Shown one piece after another: positions 31,172 to 40,792 of a stretch of DNA of 64,000 nucleotides. Within the stretch, counting starts at the first letter, position 1, and every line of letters starts with the position of its first letter. This DNA is from Microbacterium sp. (lineage in GTDB: Bacteria > Actinomycetota > Actinomycetes > Actinomycetales > Microbacteriaceae), in the NCBI RefSeq assembly GCF_011620665.1, contig NZ_WOYQ01000069.1:49627-113626 (forward strand), written 5' to 3'. The notes under the pieces were generated by a model. The model did no database searches. It worked only from the letters and a program-made list of their open reading frames with translations, and was not told the origin of the DNA. Made by a program: the position numbers and the translations under genes.

Positions 31172-31274
31172 CGGTCCATGCTATCGACGGCGGCTCCGAG
31201 CCCCCTGCGTGCAGACCCGCGCGGAGACGCTCGCGTATCGTGAAGGGATCGGTTCGCGCGGCGTGAGGAGCACG

Positions 31275-32141
31275 GTGGACAATCTGGGACAGCGGGTCCT
31301 CGTGATCGCCTTCGACGGGTGGAATGACGCCGGCGAAGCGGCCTCGTCGGCGGTGGCTCGCCTGCGCGAAGGGTCCGAGTACACAGCCGTGCTCTCTGTC
31401 GATCCGGAGCTGTACTTCGACTATCAGTACACCCGGCCGCAGATCGCTCTCGAGGCCGACGGCTCACGCACCCTGTCCTGGCCCGAGGCGACGCTGTGGC
31501 GACCGAACATCGAATCCGACGGCACCCGGCTGTGGATCCTCTCCGGTGCCGAGCCCGCGCGCGCGTGGCAGGCCTTCGCAGCGGAGCTCATCGACGCCGC
31601 CCTCGCGGAAGACATCACCGGGATCGTGGCGCTCGGATCGATGCTGTCGGAGGTGCCGCACACTCGCCCGATCTCGATCTTCTCCGGCAGCGAGAACGAG
31701 CAGCTGCGGACCTCGCTCGGCCTCGAGCGCCCGATGTACGAGGGACCCGTCGGCATCTTGAGTGTTCTGACGCTGGCGGCCGAGCAGGCCGGCATCCCGT
31801 CTGCGGCACTGTGGGCATCGGTCCCGCACTATGTCGCCGGCCACAGCCCGTCTCCCAAGGCGACGCTGGCTCTGCTGGACCGCCTTTCCGAACTCACCGG
31901 CGCAGAGTTCCCGCGCGATGATCTGCCGGCCGCGGCGCTGGCCTGGGAAATCTCGATCGACGCGGCCGCCGCCGACGACGAGGAGATGACGGACTACATC
32001 CGGCAGCTCGAGCAGACCCGTGACACGTGGGACTCGCCCGAGGCCTCGGGCGACGCCATCGCGCAAGAGTTCGAGCGCTACCTTCGGCGCGACGGCGAGG
32101 GGCCGGGCAAGCCCGGTCGCGACCTGCCGCCCCGTCAGTAG
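31275..32141 (+). CDS. PAC2 family protein
   Basis: [34 protein letters not shown]..; adjacency to HAD/trmI is typical in actinobacteria. Start inferred. Confidence 0.88.
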   Translation: MDNLGQRVLVIAFDGWNDAGEAASSAVARLREGSEYTAVLSVDPELYFDYQYTRPQIALEADGSRTLSWPEATLWRPNIESDGTRLWILSGAEPARAWQAFAAELIDAALAEDITGIVALGSMLSEVPHTRPISIFSGSENEQLRTSLGLERPMYEGPVGILSVLTLAAEQAGIPSAALWASVPHYVAGHSPSPKATLALLDRLSELTGAEFPRDDLPAAALAWEISIDAAAADDEEMTDYIRQLEQTRDTWDSPEASGDAIAQEFERYLRRDGEGPGKPGRDLPPRQ

Positions 32142-32968
32142 GCCTGCAGCACGCCAGTGCCCAGCAGGGCGAAGAGCGCAAGGCCGAGCACGAGGCGGTA
32201 GATCACGAACGGCAGAAAGCTGCCGCGCTTCAGGTACTGCATCAGGAACGCGATCACTGCGAGCCCGACACCGAAGGCGACAGCGGTCGCTGCAGCCGTT
32301 TCCACGAGCGTGAAGACCTGCTGCCCCGGGTCGCTGAGAGCCTGCAGCAATTCGTACAGTCCGCTGCCGAAGACCGCGGGGACGGCAAGGAGGAAGGCGA
32401 CCTCGGCGGCGGCCGGACGCGTGTACCCCAGCGCCAAGCCCATCGTGGTCGTGGCACCCGAGCGCGAGACACCGGGGATCAGTGCGAGCGCCTGAGCCAA
32501 CCCGAGGGAAATGCCGTGGGGATAGGTGAGGTCTTCCTCGTTCCGCGTGCGGCGGCCGAGGGCATCGGCGGCGCCGAGCAGCAGACCGAACACGATGAGC
32601 ACGATCGCGACAAGCCAGAGGTTGCGGAAGGAATCGCGGATGACGTCCTGGAAGAGGAAGCCGAGGACCCCGATCGGAATCGTCCCGAGGATCACGATCC
32701 AGCCCATGCGTGCGTCCGGATCATTGCGCGGGGCTGAGCCGCTGAGCGAGCGCGCCCACTGCGCGATGATCCGCATTATCCGCTTCCAGAAGTACACGAG
32801 GACCGCCAGCTCGGTGCCGATCTGGGTGATTGCCGTGAATGTCGCCCCCGGGTCCTGCGCGGACGGCAGAAACTCTCCCGCGATGCGCAGGTGAGCACTC
32901 GACGAGACCGGCAGAAACTCGGTCAGGCCCTGCAGGAGCCCCAGGATGATCGCCTCGATCAGGTGCAT
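32135..32968 (-). CDS. uppP: Undecaprenyl-diphosphatase
   Basis: [27 protein letters not shown] and [20 protein letters not shown] motifs. Confidence 0.96.
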   Translation of the reverse strand: MHLIEAIILGLLQGLTEFLPVSSSAHLRIAGEFLPSAQDPGATFTAITQIGTELAVLVYFWKRIMRIIAQWARSLSGSAPRNDPDARMGWIVILGTIPIGVLGFLFQDVIRDSFRNLWLVAIVLIVFGLLLGAADALGRRTRNEEDLTYPHGISLGLAQALALIPGVSRSGATTTMGLALGYTRPAAAEVAFLLAVPAVFGSGLYELLQALSDPGQQVFTLVETAAATAVAFGVGLAVIAFLMQYLKRGSFLPFVIYRLVLGLALFALLGTGVLQAY

Positions 32969-33002
32969 GACGGCCTTTCGCGGGTGTGCTCGTTCGAATC
33001 AG

Positions 33003-34295
33003 TCAGTATGTGCGGAGCAGATCGGTGAGCACGCGCTGACCGAAAACGAGTGCATCGATCGGGACGCGCTCATCCACACCGTGGAACATACCGGTGAAAT
33101 CGAACTCGGTGGGAAGGCGCAGCGGCGCGAAGCCGTATCCGGTGATGCCGAGCGCAGCGAGAGCCTTGTTGTCGGTGCCGCCGCCCATCAGGTAAGGCAG
33201 CACCGGAATCCCCGGATCGTGCCGCTCCAGCGCGGCGAGCATCGCAGCGACGAGTGCACCCGAGAAAGGCGTTTCCAGACCGATGTCGCGGTGAATGACA
33301 TCCAGTTCGATGTCATCCCCCACGATGCGCTGTATCTCAGCGACGATCGCCTCCTCCTTCCCCGGCAGGGTGCGCACGTCGATGGCGGCGACCGCAGCAT
33401 CCGGAATGACATTGTGCTTGTAACCGGCGGTCAGTCCGGTCGGGTTCGTCGTGGTGCGCAGCGTTGATCGCAGAAAGCCGGATGCCGGTCCGGTCCGGTC
33501 GGCGACGCTGTCGGGGTCTGCCGGGTCCGCGCCGCTCAGGGCGGCCAGGCCGTCGATCGTCTGACGCGTCGTTCCCATCAGCTCGACGGGCCACGCCGTC
33601 CGCCCGAGAGCGGCGACGGCCTCGGCGAGGCGTGTCACGGCGTTGTCCGGGTGATATCGGCTGCCATGGCCGGCCGAGCCCCGGGCACGGAGGCGAAGCC
33701 AGACGAGCGCCTTCTCCCCCACCTGAAGCAGGTACGCACGCCGCTCGCCGACCGCGATCGAGAAGCCGCCGACCTCGCTGATGGCCTCTGTCGCGCCGGC
33801 GAACCACTCCGGCCGGTTGCTGACGACCAGCTGCGAACCCTCGACGCCGCCGTTCTCCTCGTCCGCGAAGAACACGACGATGATGTCGCGGGCGGGACGT
33901 TCTCCTGCCCTCAGAAGCTCTGACACCGAGGCGAGAATCATGGCATCCATGTTCTTCATGTCGACAGCGCCACGGCCCCAGAGCATGCCGTCGCGGATCT
34001 CGCCTGCGAAGGGATCGACACTCCAGTCGCTCTTCACCGCCGGGACCACATCAAGGTGCCCGTGGAGCACGAGCGCGGGCTTGCCGGGGTCCTGCCCCAC
34101 CACCCGCGCCATGAGGTTCGTGCGCCGCGGAATGGGCTCGTAGTACTCGGGCACGAGTCCCAAGGCCCCGAGGTAGGCGCCGACGTACTCTGCGGCCTCG
34201 CGCTCGCCGTTCGCGCGGCCCTCTCCGAAGTTCGTCGTGTCGAAGCGGATCAGGTCCCGGGCGAGCCGTGCGACCTCGGGCAAATCCTCTGACAT
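33003..34295 (-). CDS. M20/M25/M40 family metallopeptidase
   Basis: LVLHGHLDVVPA, WGRGAVDMKNMDAMILAS, FFADEENGGVEGSQ. Confidence 0.93.
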   Translation of the reverse strand: MSEDLPEVARLARDLIRFDTTNFGEGRANGEREAAEYVGAYLGALGLVPEYYEPIPRRTNLMARVVGQDPGKPALVLHGHLDVVPAVKSDWSVDPFAGEIRDGMLWGRGAVDMKNMDAMILASVSELLRAGERPARDIIVVFFADEENGGVEGSQLVVSNRPEWFAGATEAISEVGGFSIAVGERRAYLLQVGEKALVWLRLRARGSAGHGSRYHPDNAVTRLAEAVAALGRTAWPVELMGTTRQTIDGLAALSGADPADPDSVADRTGPASGFLRSTLRTTTNPTGLTAGYKHNVIPDAAVAAIDVRTLPGKEEAIVAEIQRIVGDDIELDVIHRDIGLETPFSGALVAAMLAALERHDPGIPVLPYLMGGGTDNKALAALGITGYGFAPLRLPTEFDFTGMFHGVDERVPIDALVFGQRVLTDLLRTY

Positions 34296-34340
34296 GCCCC
34301 CACGCTAACGGAGAGACCGTGAATCGATCCTCGAAGCACG

Positions 34341-34363
34341 AAAAAGGGCCCCTTTCGGGACCC
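34341..34363 (-). terminator. Stem-loop terminator, probably the ancestral tRNA-Leu(GAG) terminator
   Basis: Minus strand GGGTCCC-GAAA-GGGGCCC-TTTTT, immediately past the distal copy of the tRNA 3' end. Confidence 0.7.
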
Positions 34364-34370
34364 TCTTCCA

Positions 34371-34395
34371 TCTGTGCGCGAGGGGGGACTTGAAC
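34371..34395. repeat. Distal att-like direct repeat (duplicated tRNA-Leu 3' end)
   Basis: tctgtgcgcgaggggggacttgaac is identical to 35164-35188, which spans the 3' end of tRNA-Leu(GAG). Confidence 0.92.
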
Positions 34396-34585
34396 TGACC
34401 TCGACCCCCTCGCGCGCAGGGTCACGAATCGGCGTTCAGGCCCGCAAATACAGGGCAGTCGGCGGGTAGCCCTGTGGACAACTACACGGCGCTACGTGTA
34501 CCTGCATGACTCTTAGCACCTGAGTTAGCACTTTCGGCACCCCGAAGTGGCGACGTTGAGAGGGGATCAAACGTAGGCTGAAAGC

Positions 34586-34775
34586 ATGGTCGTGATCGCG
34601 GTCGTTTTCCCATTCGTACTGCTGCTCGCGGCAGTGGTGATTCAGTTGGCTGCTAACGGCGTGCTCCGTCGGAACAGGGTCGCTGGGATTCGCGTTCGGT
34701 CAACCCGGAGTACCGATGTCGGGTGGGTCGCCGGTCACAAGGCTGCCGCCCCGGAATTCGTCAAGTCAAGTGAGA
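34586..34775 (+). pseudogene. Truncated SdpI-like membrane protein fragment
   Basis: MVVIAVVFPFVLLLAAVVIQLAANGVLRRNRVAGIRVRSTRSTDVGWVAGHKAAAPEF resembles the SdpI family N-terminus and then runs into IS-end-like sequence tgagacagctggtttctag. Confidence 0.6.
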
Positions 34776-35100
34776 CAGCTGGTTTCTAGACTGTTTCTGC
34801 GATCGGGGTGGTGGCGGGCGTCTGTTTCGTTGGTTCGTTGATCCAGACCTCGGTGCTGATTTGTGGTGGCCGGGGCCGTCGCGCGAAGCGCTCGGGATGC
34901 TGGATCCAGGCGCTGTTCAGCGTCTGCTGCCGATGTTCGTCGATGTCAGCGTAGGTACCTTGGTGCACGGAAGCGGGCGTGTGCCAGCCGATCCCGGAGT
35001 GGTGGTGGACGTGGTTGTAGTCGGTGAAGAACCCGTCGCAGAACGCTTGCGCTTCGGTGCGGGAGTCGAAGTGGTGGGGGAAGTCCGGCACTTTTTCTAG
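34770..35100 (-). mobile_element. Remnant of an IS3-family transposase (OrfB integrase-core C-terminus)
   Basis: ORF 34786..35163 contains FDSRTEAQAFCDGFFTDYNHVHHHSGIGWHTPASVHQGTYADIDEHRQQTLNSAWIQHPERFARRPRPPQISTEVWINEP; no DDE N-terminal part remains. Confidence 0.85.
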
Positions 35101-35111
35101 CACTTCGACGG

Positions 35112-35160
35112 AAAATGACCTCCGACCCGAGATATAAAATCCCTGGTCAGAGGCCATTTT
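35112..35160 (-). terminator. Hairpin terminator downstream of tRNA-Leu(GAG)
   Basis: aaaatgacctccgacc (35112-35127) pairs with ggtcagaggccatttt (35145-35160); T-run on the minus strand. Confidence 0.65.
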
Positions 35161-35167
35161 CACTCTG

Positions 35168-35252
35168 TGCGCGAGGGGGGACTTGAACCCCCACGCCCTA
35201 TACGGGCACTAGCACCTCAAGCTAGCGCGTCTACCTATTCCGCCACCCGCGC
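35168..35252 (-). tRNA. tRNA-Leu (GAG anticodon)
   Basis: Reverse complement gcgcgggtggcggaataggtagacgcgctagcttGAGgtgctagtgcccgtatagggcgtgggggttcaagtcccccctcgcgca; acceptor stem pairs fully with one G-U. Confidence 0.96.
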
Positions 35253-35319
35253 AGATGCTTCCGGTTTCGCAACCGAAGATCGACATTACCATGTCCGGAG
35301 GCTCGCCCAGAAATTGCGG

Positions 35320-36411
35320 CTAGGCCGCCACACCGAACACCAGGCCCAGCGCATACGTCACAGCCGCGGCACCGAACCCGATCGCGAGCTGGCGGATCCC
35401 GCGGAGAAGCGGAGGTGCACCGGAGAGAAGGCCGACCATGGCGCCGGTCGCCAAAAGTGCCGCGCCGACCATCAGCAGCGCCAGGAGCACGGCCGGAGCG
35501 CCGCTCAAACCGAACACCCACGGCAGCACCGGGATGATGGCCCCGGAAGCGAAGAAGAGGAAGCTCGACCCCGCTGCTCCCAGCGCACTGCCGACGGTCT
35601 CGTGATCGCCGACGCGCTCGGGCTCTCGGGCATACGGAGTCGATCGGTCCGCGGCCTGCGCCGTGGCGATGACCTGCTGCGCCGCGGCGATCGAGTCCGC
35701 TGCGCTCATCCCGCGCGTGCGATAGACCAATGCCAGCTCGTTCACATCCAGGTCCAGATCGGGCAGCACCTCGTCGGCGTAGTTGCTCGGCTCGGTGGCA
35801 TCGAGCAGCTCACGTTGTGATCGGACTGAGACGAACTCCCCCGCGCCCATCGACAATGCCCCCGCGAGAAGCCCCGCGATACCGCTGAAAAGGACGAACT
35901 GCGGTGCGACCCCTGTTGCCCCGATACCGAGGACCAGCGCGAGGTTGGAGACGAGCCCGTCGTTCGCCCCGAACACCGCAGCCCGGAACGTGCCCGAAAG
36001 ACGGCGGCGGCCGCGGGCGGCGAGGCCCCGGACCACCTCGCGGTGGATCCGCTCATCCGCCACCATCCGGGCGGTCGCGAACGGCTCACTCTGATAGGGA
36101 GAGCGGCCCTCTTCGTTCTGCGCAAGCGCGAGCACGAAGATCGAACCGAATCCGCGGGCGAGCAGGCCCAGCATCCGCGAGCCCGTGCTGGCGCGCGGCA
36201 GGCGCACGGGCTCTCCGCCGAGGAGTTCCAGCCAATGCTCCTCGTGCCGACGCTCGGCCTGGGCCAGCGCCAACAGGATCTCTCGTTCCTCCCCCGCCCG
36301 GCGCTCCGCGAGTGCGCGGTACACGCGACCCTCGGCGCGTTCATCGACGAGATATCGCATCCAGCGACGACGGTCGCGTGCACTCGGCTGGGCGGGGCCG
36401 GGAGAACTCAC
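35320..36411 (-). CDS. VIT1/CCC1-family transporter with N-terminal ferritin/rubrerythrin-like domain
   Basis: C-terminal VIT1 features FRAAVFGANDGLVSNLALVLGIGAT, SMGAGEFVSVRSQRELL; N-terminal E-rich helical region with EERE..ERRHEEHW. GTG start. Confidence 0.87.
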   Translation of the reverse strand: MSSPGPAQPSARDRRRWMRYLVDERAEGRVYRALAERRAGEEREILLALAQAERRHEEHWLELLGGEPVRLPRASTGSRMLGLLARGFGSIFVLALAQNEEGRSPYQSEPFATARMVADERIHREVVRGLAARGRRRLSGTFRAAVFGANDGLVSNLALVLGIGATGVAPQFVLFSGIAGLLAGALSMGAGEFVSVRSQRELLDATEPSNYADEVLPDLDLDVNELALVYRTRGMSAADSIAAAQQVIATAQAADRSTPYAREPERVGDHETVGSALGAAGSSFLFFASGAIIPVLPWVFGLSGAPAVLLALLMVGAALLATGAMVGLLSGAPPLLRGIRQLAIGFGAAAVTYALGLVFGVAA

Positions 36412-36423
36412 GCTTCCACGCTA
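36411..36423 (-). promoter_or_regulatory. Candidate leaderless -10 of VIT1-family gene
   Basis: Minus strand TAGCGT-N6-GTG(start). Confidence 0.6.
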
Positions 36424-36494
36424 ATCGGCGGGTGTTTCGCCCAGGTTCCGGATACGGGTTTTGCCAGCATTTCGGCGCTCCGAAGGCGCGAGCG

Positions 36495-38360
36495 TCATGA
36501 ATGCACGCGCCGGCGGAGAATCTCGATCCTCGCCTGCAGCTGTGCGACCGTGGCGCGGGCCACTTCCGGCCCCCCACAGAGCCGTCGGAGCTCGGCATGC
36601 ACCGCGCCGTGCGGCTCGCCACTCTGCCGCGCGTACAAGCCGACCAGGCTGTTGAGAAGCTGTCGCTGCTCCTTCAGCGTACGGTGGAGCGCGGGCGGCA
36701 GACCCGGATCGACGGCTCCCGGGGAAACTTCAGTCGCCATGGCTCCTTCACTCGCCTCCCGCGCGCGGCGGTGACGGGACTGGCGACTCTGACGCTGCAT
36801 CAGCAACTCATGCACGTGCTCGGGCTCGAGCAGGCCGGGAAGTCCCAGAAACTCTTCTTCCTCGGGCGTGCCGGGAACAGCGAGCTGGCCGAACTCCCGC
36901 CCGTCATAGAGGACGCGGTCGAAGTGAGCGACGGATCCGAGGGCCTGGTACACGAACTCCTGATCGAGCTCCTCCGAAGCCTTCTCCTCCCGCTCCGCAT
37001 CGGCGAGGAGCGCGTCGTCCAGCAGACCGTCGTCGTCATTCTCGCGATCCAGCGCATGGTCTCGTTCGCGCTCCATTTCACCCGCGAGCGCCAGCAGCTG
37101 CGGCACATTCGGCAAGAAGATCGACGCCGTCTCGCCGCGCCGCCGAGCTCGGACGAAGCGGCCGACAGCCTGCGCGAAGAACAGCGGCGTCGACGCGCTC
37201 GTGGCGTACACGCCGACGGCCAGCCGCGGGACGTCGACGCCTTCGGACACCATCCGGACGGCCACCATCCATCGCGCCGTCGACCCGGCGAACGTCTCGA
37301 TCCGCCCGGAGGCAGCCGTGTCGTCCGACAGGACGACGGCCGGCTGCTCTCCGGTGATCTCGTGGAGGATTGCGGCATAGGCGCGGGCTGCGGTCTGTTC
37401 CGTCGCGATCACGAGTCCCCCGGCATCCGGGACGTCTGTGCGCACTTCCGAGAGCCGCCGGTCGGCACTCCGCAGCACCGCGGGAATCCAATCCCCCTCG
37501 GGGTCGAGCGCCGTTCGCCACGCCTGCGCCGTCACGTCCTTCGTGTTGTCCTGGCCGAGGTGCGCCTCGAGCTCGTCACCCGCTTTCGTGCGCCAGCGCA
37601 TCTTTCCGGCATAGACCAGGAACAGCACCGGGCGGACGACGCCGTCCGCCAGAGCGCGCCCGTACCCATACGTGTAGTCCGTGCGGGAAAGCCGAATGCC
37701 CTTCTCGTTCGGGTGATACTCCACGAACGGAATGGGCGCAGTGTCGCTGCGGAACGGTGTGCCCGATAGAAGGAGACGCCGCGTCGCTCGCCCATACGCC
37801 TCGCGCAGAGCATCGCCCCAACTGAGCGCGTCGCCGCCATGATGAGCTTCATCAAGGACCACGAGAGTGCGCGCCTCGATCGCCATCCTCTGATGCACGG
37901 ATGCCTTCACGGCCACCTGCGCGTACGTGACCGCGACGCCGTGATAGTGCCGTGCCGGCGTACGCTGCCGGTTGCTGAACCGCGGATCAAGACGAATTCC
38001 CACCCGGGCCGCAGCATCGGCCCACTGCGTCTTGAGGTGCTCAGTCGGTGACACCACGACGATCCTGTCGATCACACCGCGGCGTAGCAGTTCACTGGCC
38101 AGCCGCAGCGCGAAGGTCGTCTTGCCCGCACCCGGTGTCGCGGCGGCGAGGAAGTCCCGCGGGCCTTTACCGACGCCGTCCGGCCCATCCTGCGCGAAGT
38201 ACGCCTCGAGGGCTTCGGCCTGCCAGGCGCGGAGATTCTGCGCTGTTCCCCACGGAGCACGCTGGGGAAATGCGGGCGACAGCCGCCCGGCGGCAAGACT
38301 GCCGAAATGCCCCTGCTGGTCCTCATCCACGAGGGACCAGCCTATCCGCGGGACCGACAC
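36495..38360 (-). CDS. DEAD/DEAH-box helicase (type III restriction/SSL2-like fold)
   Basis: NLRAWQAEALEAYFAQ, AATPGAGKTTFALRLA, VVLDEAHHGGD, LLLSGTPFRSD, FVRARRRGETASIFLP. Confidence 0.88.
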   Translation of the reverse strand: MSVPRIGWSLVDEDQQGHFGSLAAGRLSPAFPQRAPWGTAQNLRAWQAEALEAYFAQDGPDGVGKGPRDFLAAATPGAGKTTFALRLASELLRRGVIDRIVVVSPTEHLKTQWADAAARVGIRLDPRFSNRQRTPARHYHGVAVTYAQVAVKASVHQRMAIEARTLVVLDEAHHGGDALSWGDALREAYGRATRRLLLSGTPFRSDTAPIPFVEYHPNEKGIRLSRTDYTYGYGRALADGVVRPVLFLVYAGKMRWRTKAGDELEAHLGQDNTKDVTAQAWRTALDPEGDWIPAVLRSADRRLSEVRTDVPDAGGLVIATEQTAARAYAAILHEITGEQPAVVLSDDTAASGRIETFAGSTARWMVAVRMVSEGVDVPRLAVGVYATSASTPLFFAQAVGRFVRARRRGETASIFLPNVPQLLALAGEMERERDHALDRENDDDGLLDDALLADAEREEKASEELDQEFVYQALGSVAHFDRVLYDGREFGQLAVPGTPEEEEFLGLPGLLEPEHVHELLMQRQSRQSRHRRAREASEGAMATEVSPGAVDPGLPPALHRTLKEQRQLLNSLVGLYARQSGEPHGAVHAELRRLCGGPEVARATVAQLQARIEILRRRVHS

Positions 38361-38402
38361 GCCCGCCTCGAGCGGAGCGCTGCGACGCCCGGCCGCACTC
38401 GT

Positions 38403-39212
38403 TCAGCGTGTGCGGCGCGGCGGGCGCAGCGCCCAGAGCGCGATCGCAGCCGCGGAGGCCACGTTGAGCGAGTCCACTCCACCGGCCATCGGAATCGTCA
38501 CGACGCTGTCCGCGCCGGACAGCGCGCGGCGCGACAACCCGTCGCCTTCGGAACCCATCATCAGCGCGACGCGCTCCGGCCTGTCCGCGGCGAAGACATC
38601 AACGTCCACAGCATCGTCGGTCAGCGCCATCGCCGCCACATGCATACCTGCATCAGTCAGGATGCTTCGGGCCTCATGCCACACCGGCATCCGCGTCCAG
38701 GGCACCTGGAAAACCGTGCCCATGCTCACGCGCACGCTTCGGCGATACAGTGGATCGGCGCAGCGTGGACTGATGAGCACAGCGTCGGCTCCCAGACCGG
38801 CTGCAGCCCGGAACGCCGCCCCGACATTCGTGTGATCGACGATGTCCTCGAGGATCAGCACGAGGCGCGCATCCGCGAGGAGATCCGCCATGGCCCGCTG
38901 CGCCGGCCGGTGCATGGCGGCCAGCGCGCCGCGGTGCACGGGGTAGCCGGTGAGCTGCTCCGCCACCTCGTCGTCTACGACCAGGATCGGCGCATCGCCG
39001 ACGAGTCCGCTCACCTCATCGAGCCACTTCTCCTGCACGAGTACCGACCGCGGGCGGTGCCCCGCAGCCATGGCACGGGCGATGACCTTGGCAGATTCGG
39101 CGATATAGAGTCCGCCCGCGGGCTCGAGCGCGCGCCGGAGCGCGACGTCGGTCAGATCGCGGTAGTCCGCCAACCGGTCGTCGGCAGCGTGGGCGATCCT
39201 GAATACGGGCAT
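38403..39212 (-). CDS. TrmH/SpoU family RNA 2'-O-methyltransferase
   Basis: LVLILEDIVDHTNVGAAFRAAAGLGADAVLISPRCADPLYRRSVRVSMGTVFQVPW; VALMMGSEGDGLSRRAL; VTIPMAGGVDSLNVASAAAIALWAL. Confidence 0.94.
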   Translation of the reverse strand: MPVFRIAHAADDRLADYRDLTDVALRRALEPAGGLYIAESAKVIARAMAAGHRPRSVLVQEKWLDEVSGLVGDAPILVVDDEVAEQLTGYPVHRGALAAMHRPAQRAMADLLADARLVLILEDIVDHTNVGAAFRAAAGLGADAVLISPRCADPLYRRSVRVSMGTVFQVPWTRMPVWHEARSILTDAGMHVAAMALTDDAVDVDVFAADRPERVALMMGSEGDGLSRRALSGADSVVTIPMAGGVDSLNVASAAAIALWALRPPRRTR

Positions 39213-39286
39213 GGCTCCATAGTGTCACCGCATCCGAAACATCCCGGAAAACCGTGACGCGTAGGCTCGGCCCCGGAGGGGATGCG

Positions 39287-40138
39287 ATGTCGACCATGCT
39301 CGAGATGGATCCGCAGGCTACCGCCGCAGTCGGCCGCGCGATCGACGCGCTCGCCGGCCGGCGCATCGCGATCCTGACCGGCGCCGGCGTGTCCACCGAT
39401 TCCGGGATTCCCGACTACCGCGGAAAGGGCGCGCCCACGCGCACCCCCATGACGGCGCAGCAGTTCCTGACGAGCGAATCCGCGCGCCGCCGCTATTGGG
39501 TGGGAAGTCATCTCGGCTGGCGTGCGTTCGCCGCCTCCTCGCCGAACGACGGCCATACGGCGCTCGCCGATCTGGAGCATCGTGGCATCGCGAGCGGTGT
39601 GATCACGCAGAACGTCGACGGCCTGCATCTGCGCGCCGGCAGTCGCCGCGTCGTCGAATTGCACGGAACGATGCGCCGAGTGCTCTGCACGCAGTGCGGG
39701 CAGGTGTTCGATCGGCGCGACCTCGCCGTTCGTGTCGAGGCCGAAAACCCCTGGATCACCGTTCCGGAGGACGTCCAGCTGGGCCCCGACGGCGACGTGC
39801 TCCCGTCATCGAGCGACGCATTCATCGTGCCGGCCTGCTCTGTGTGCGCGGGCATGCTGAAGCCTGACGTCGTCTTTTTCGGCGAGTACATCCCGAACGA
39901 GAAGTTCCACGAGGCAGAGCAGCTCGTGCGCTCGAGCGAGGCACTCGTGATCGCCGGGTCTTCTCTGGTCGTGAACTCCGGAGTCCGCCTCCTCGAGCGC
40001 GCGCGCCGGCGAAAGCTGCCGGTCGTCATCATCAACCGGGGCCAGACACGCGCGGATGTGCGCGCAACGGTCAAGGTGGATGCCGGCACGACCGAGGTGC
40101 TGCGCACCCTCGCCAGGGCGCTCCCCGCTCTGCTCTGA
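39287..40138 (+). CDS. Sir2-family NAD-dependent protein deacylase
   Basis: IAILTGAGVSTDSGIPDYRGKGAP, TQNVDGLHLRAGSRRVVELHGTMRRVLCTQCG, CSVCAGMLKPDVVFFGE. Confidence 0.94.
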   Translation: MSTMLEMDPQATAAVGRAIDALAGRRIAILTGAGVSTDSGIPDYRGKGAPTRTPMTAQQFLTSESARRRYWVGSHLGWRAFAASSPNDGHTALADLEHRGIASGVITQNVDGLHLRAGSRRVVELHGTMRRVLCTQCGQVFDRRDLAVRVEAENPWITVPEDVQLGPDGDVLPSSSDAFIVPACSVCAGMLKPDVVFFGEYIPNEKFHEAEQLVRSSEALVIAGSSLVVNSGVRLLERARRRKLPVVIINRGQTRADVRATVKVDAGTTEVLRTLARALPALL

Positions 40139-40174
40139 GAACTCGGGAAAGCCGGGCACCAGCAGCGTGCGGCG

Positions 40175-40187
40175 TAGGCTCGAACAG
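40175..40187 (+). promoter_or_regulatory. Candidate leaderless -10 of histidine phosphatase gene
   Basis: TAGGCT-N6-GTG(start). Confidence 0.6.
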
Positions 40188-40792
40188 TGACAACGCTTCT
40201 GCTGGTGCGCCACGGTGAGACCGACTGGAACGCGGCCCACCGCATCCAGGGTTCCAGCGACATCCCGTTGAACGACACCGGACGCGCGCAGGCTCGCGAG
40301 ACGGCCGCGATGCTCGCAGAACGATTCGCGGGGGTCCGGCCGTTCGTGGTCTCCAGCGATCTGTCACGCGCGAGAGAAACCGCCCAGATCATCGCCGCGG
40401 CACTCGGCGCGGGCGAGCCCCGCGCCTATCCGTTGCTGCGGGAACGAGCGTATGGCGTCGCCGAGGGTCTATCGGTCCGGGAGTACTTCGAACGGTTCGG
40501 CGCATGGGACCGCGAGAGCGTGCCGGACGCGGAGACCTCACCGGAGCTGCGCCGTCGCGCCGTCGGCGCCGTGCAGCGCATCGTGCGCGACGCGCGCCGG
40601 CTCCACGCTCCGCTCGATGTGCCGGTCATCGCCGTCTCGCACGGCGGGCTCATCGCCCAGCTCATCCGTCATGCGAGCGGCGGTACCCTGCCCCTCGCCG
40701 GCGAACGGCTCGCAAACGCATCGACGCACGAGTTCCTGGTCGAGCGGCATCACCTGAGCGTGCGCTCATACACCGCCGTTCCGATCACGTAA
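40187..40792 (+). CDS. Histidine phosphatase family protein
   Basis: LLLVRHGETDWNAAHRIQGSSDIPLNDTGRAQA, SHGGLIAQLI. Confidence 0.94.
   Translation: MTTLLLVRHGETDWNAAHRIQGSSDIPLNDTGRAQARETAAMLAERFAGVRPFVVSSDLSRARETAQIIAAALGAGEPRAYPLLRERAYGVAEGLSVREYFERFGAWDRESVPDAETSPELRRRAVGAVQRIVRDARRLHAPLDVPVIAVSHGGLIAQLIRHASGGTLPLAGERLANASTHEFLVERHHLSVRSYTAVPIT

Noticed and set aside
34400-34560. Integrase arm-type sites (cttagcac / gttagcac) inside the scar
   Set aside because: Only two short imperfect repeats seen; no integrase gene remains to support the assignment.
36495-38360. SF2 helicase as part of a restriction or other phage-defence system
   Set aside because: Neighbours are a VIT1 transporter and a SpoU methyltransferase; no nuclease, methylase specificity or defence partner is present.
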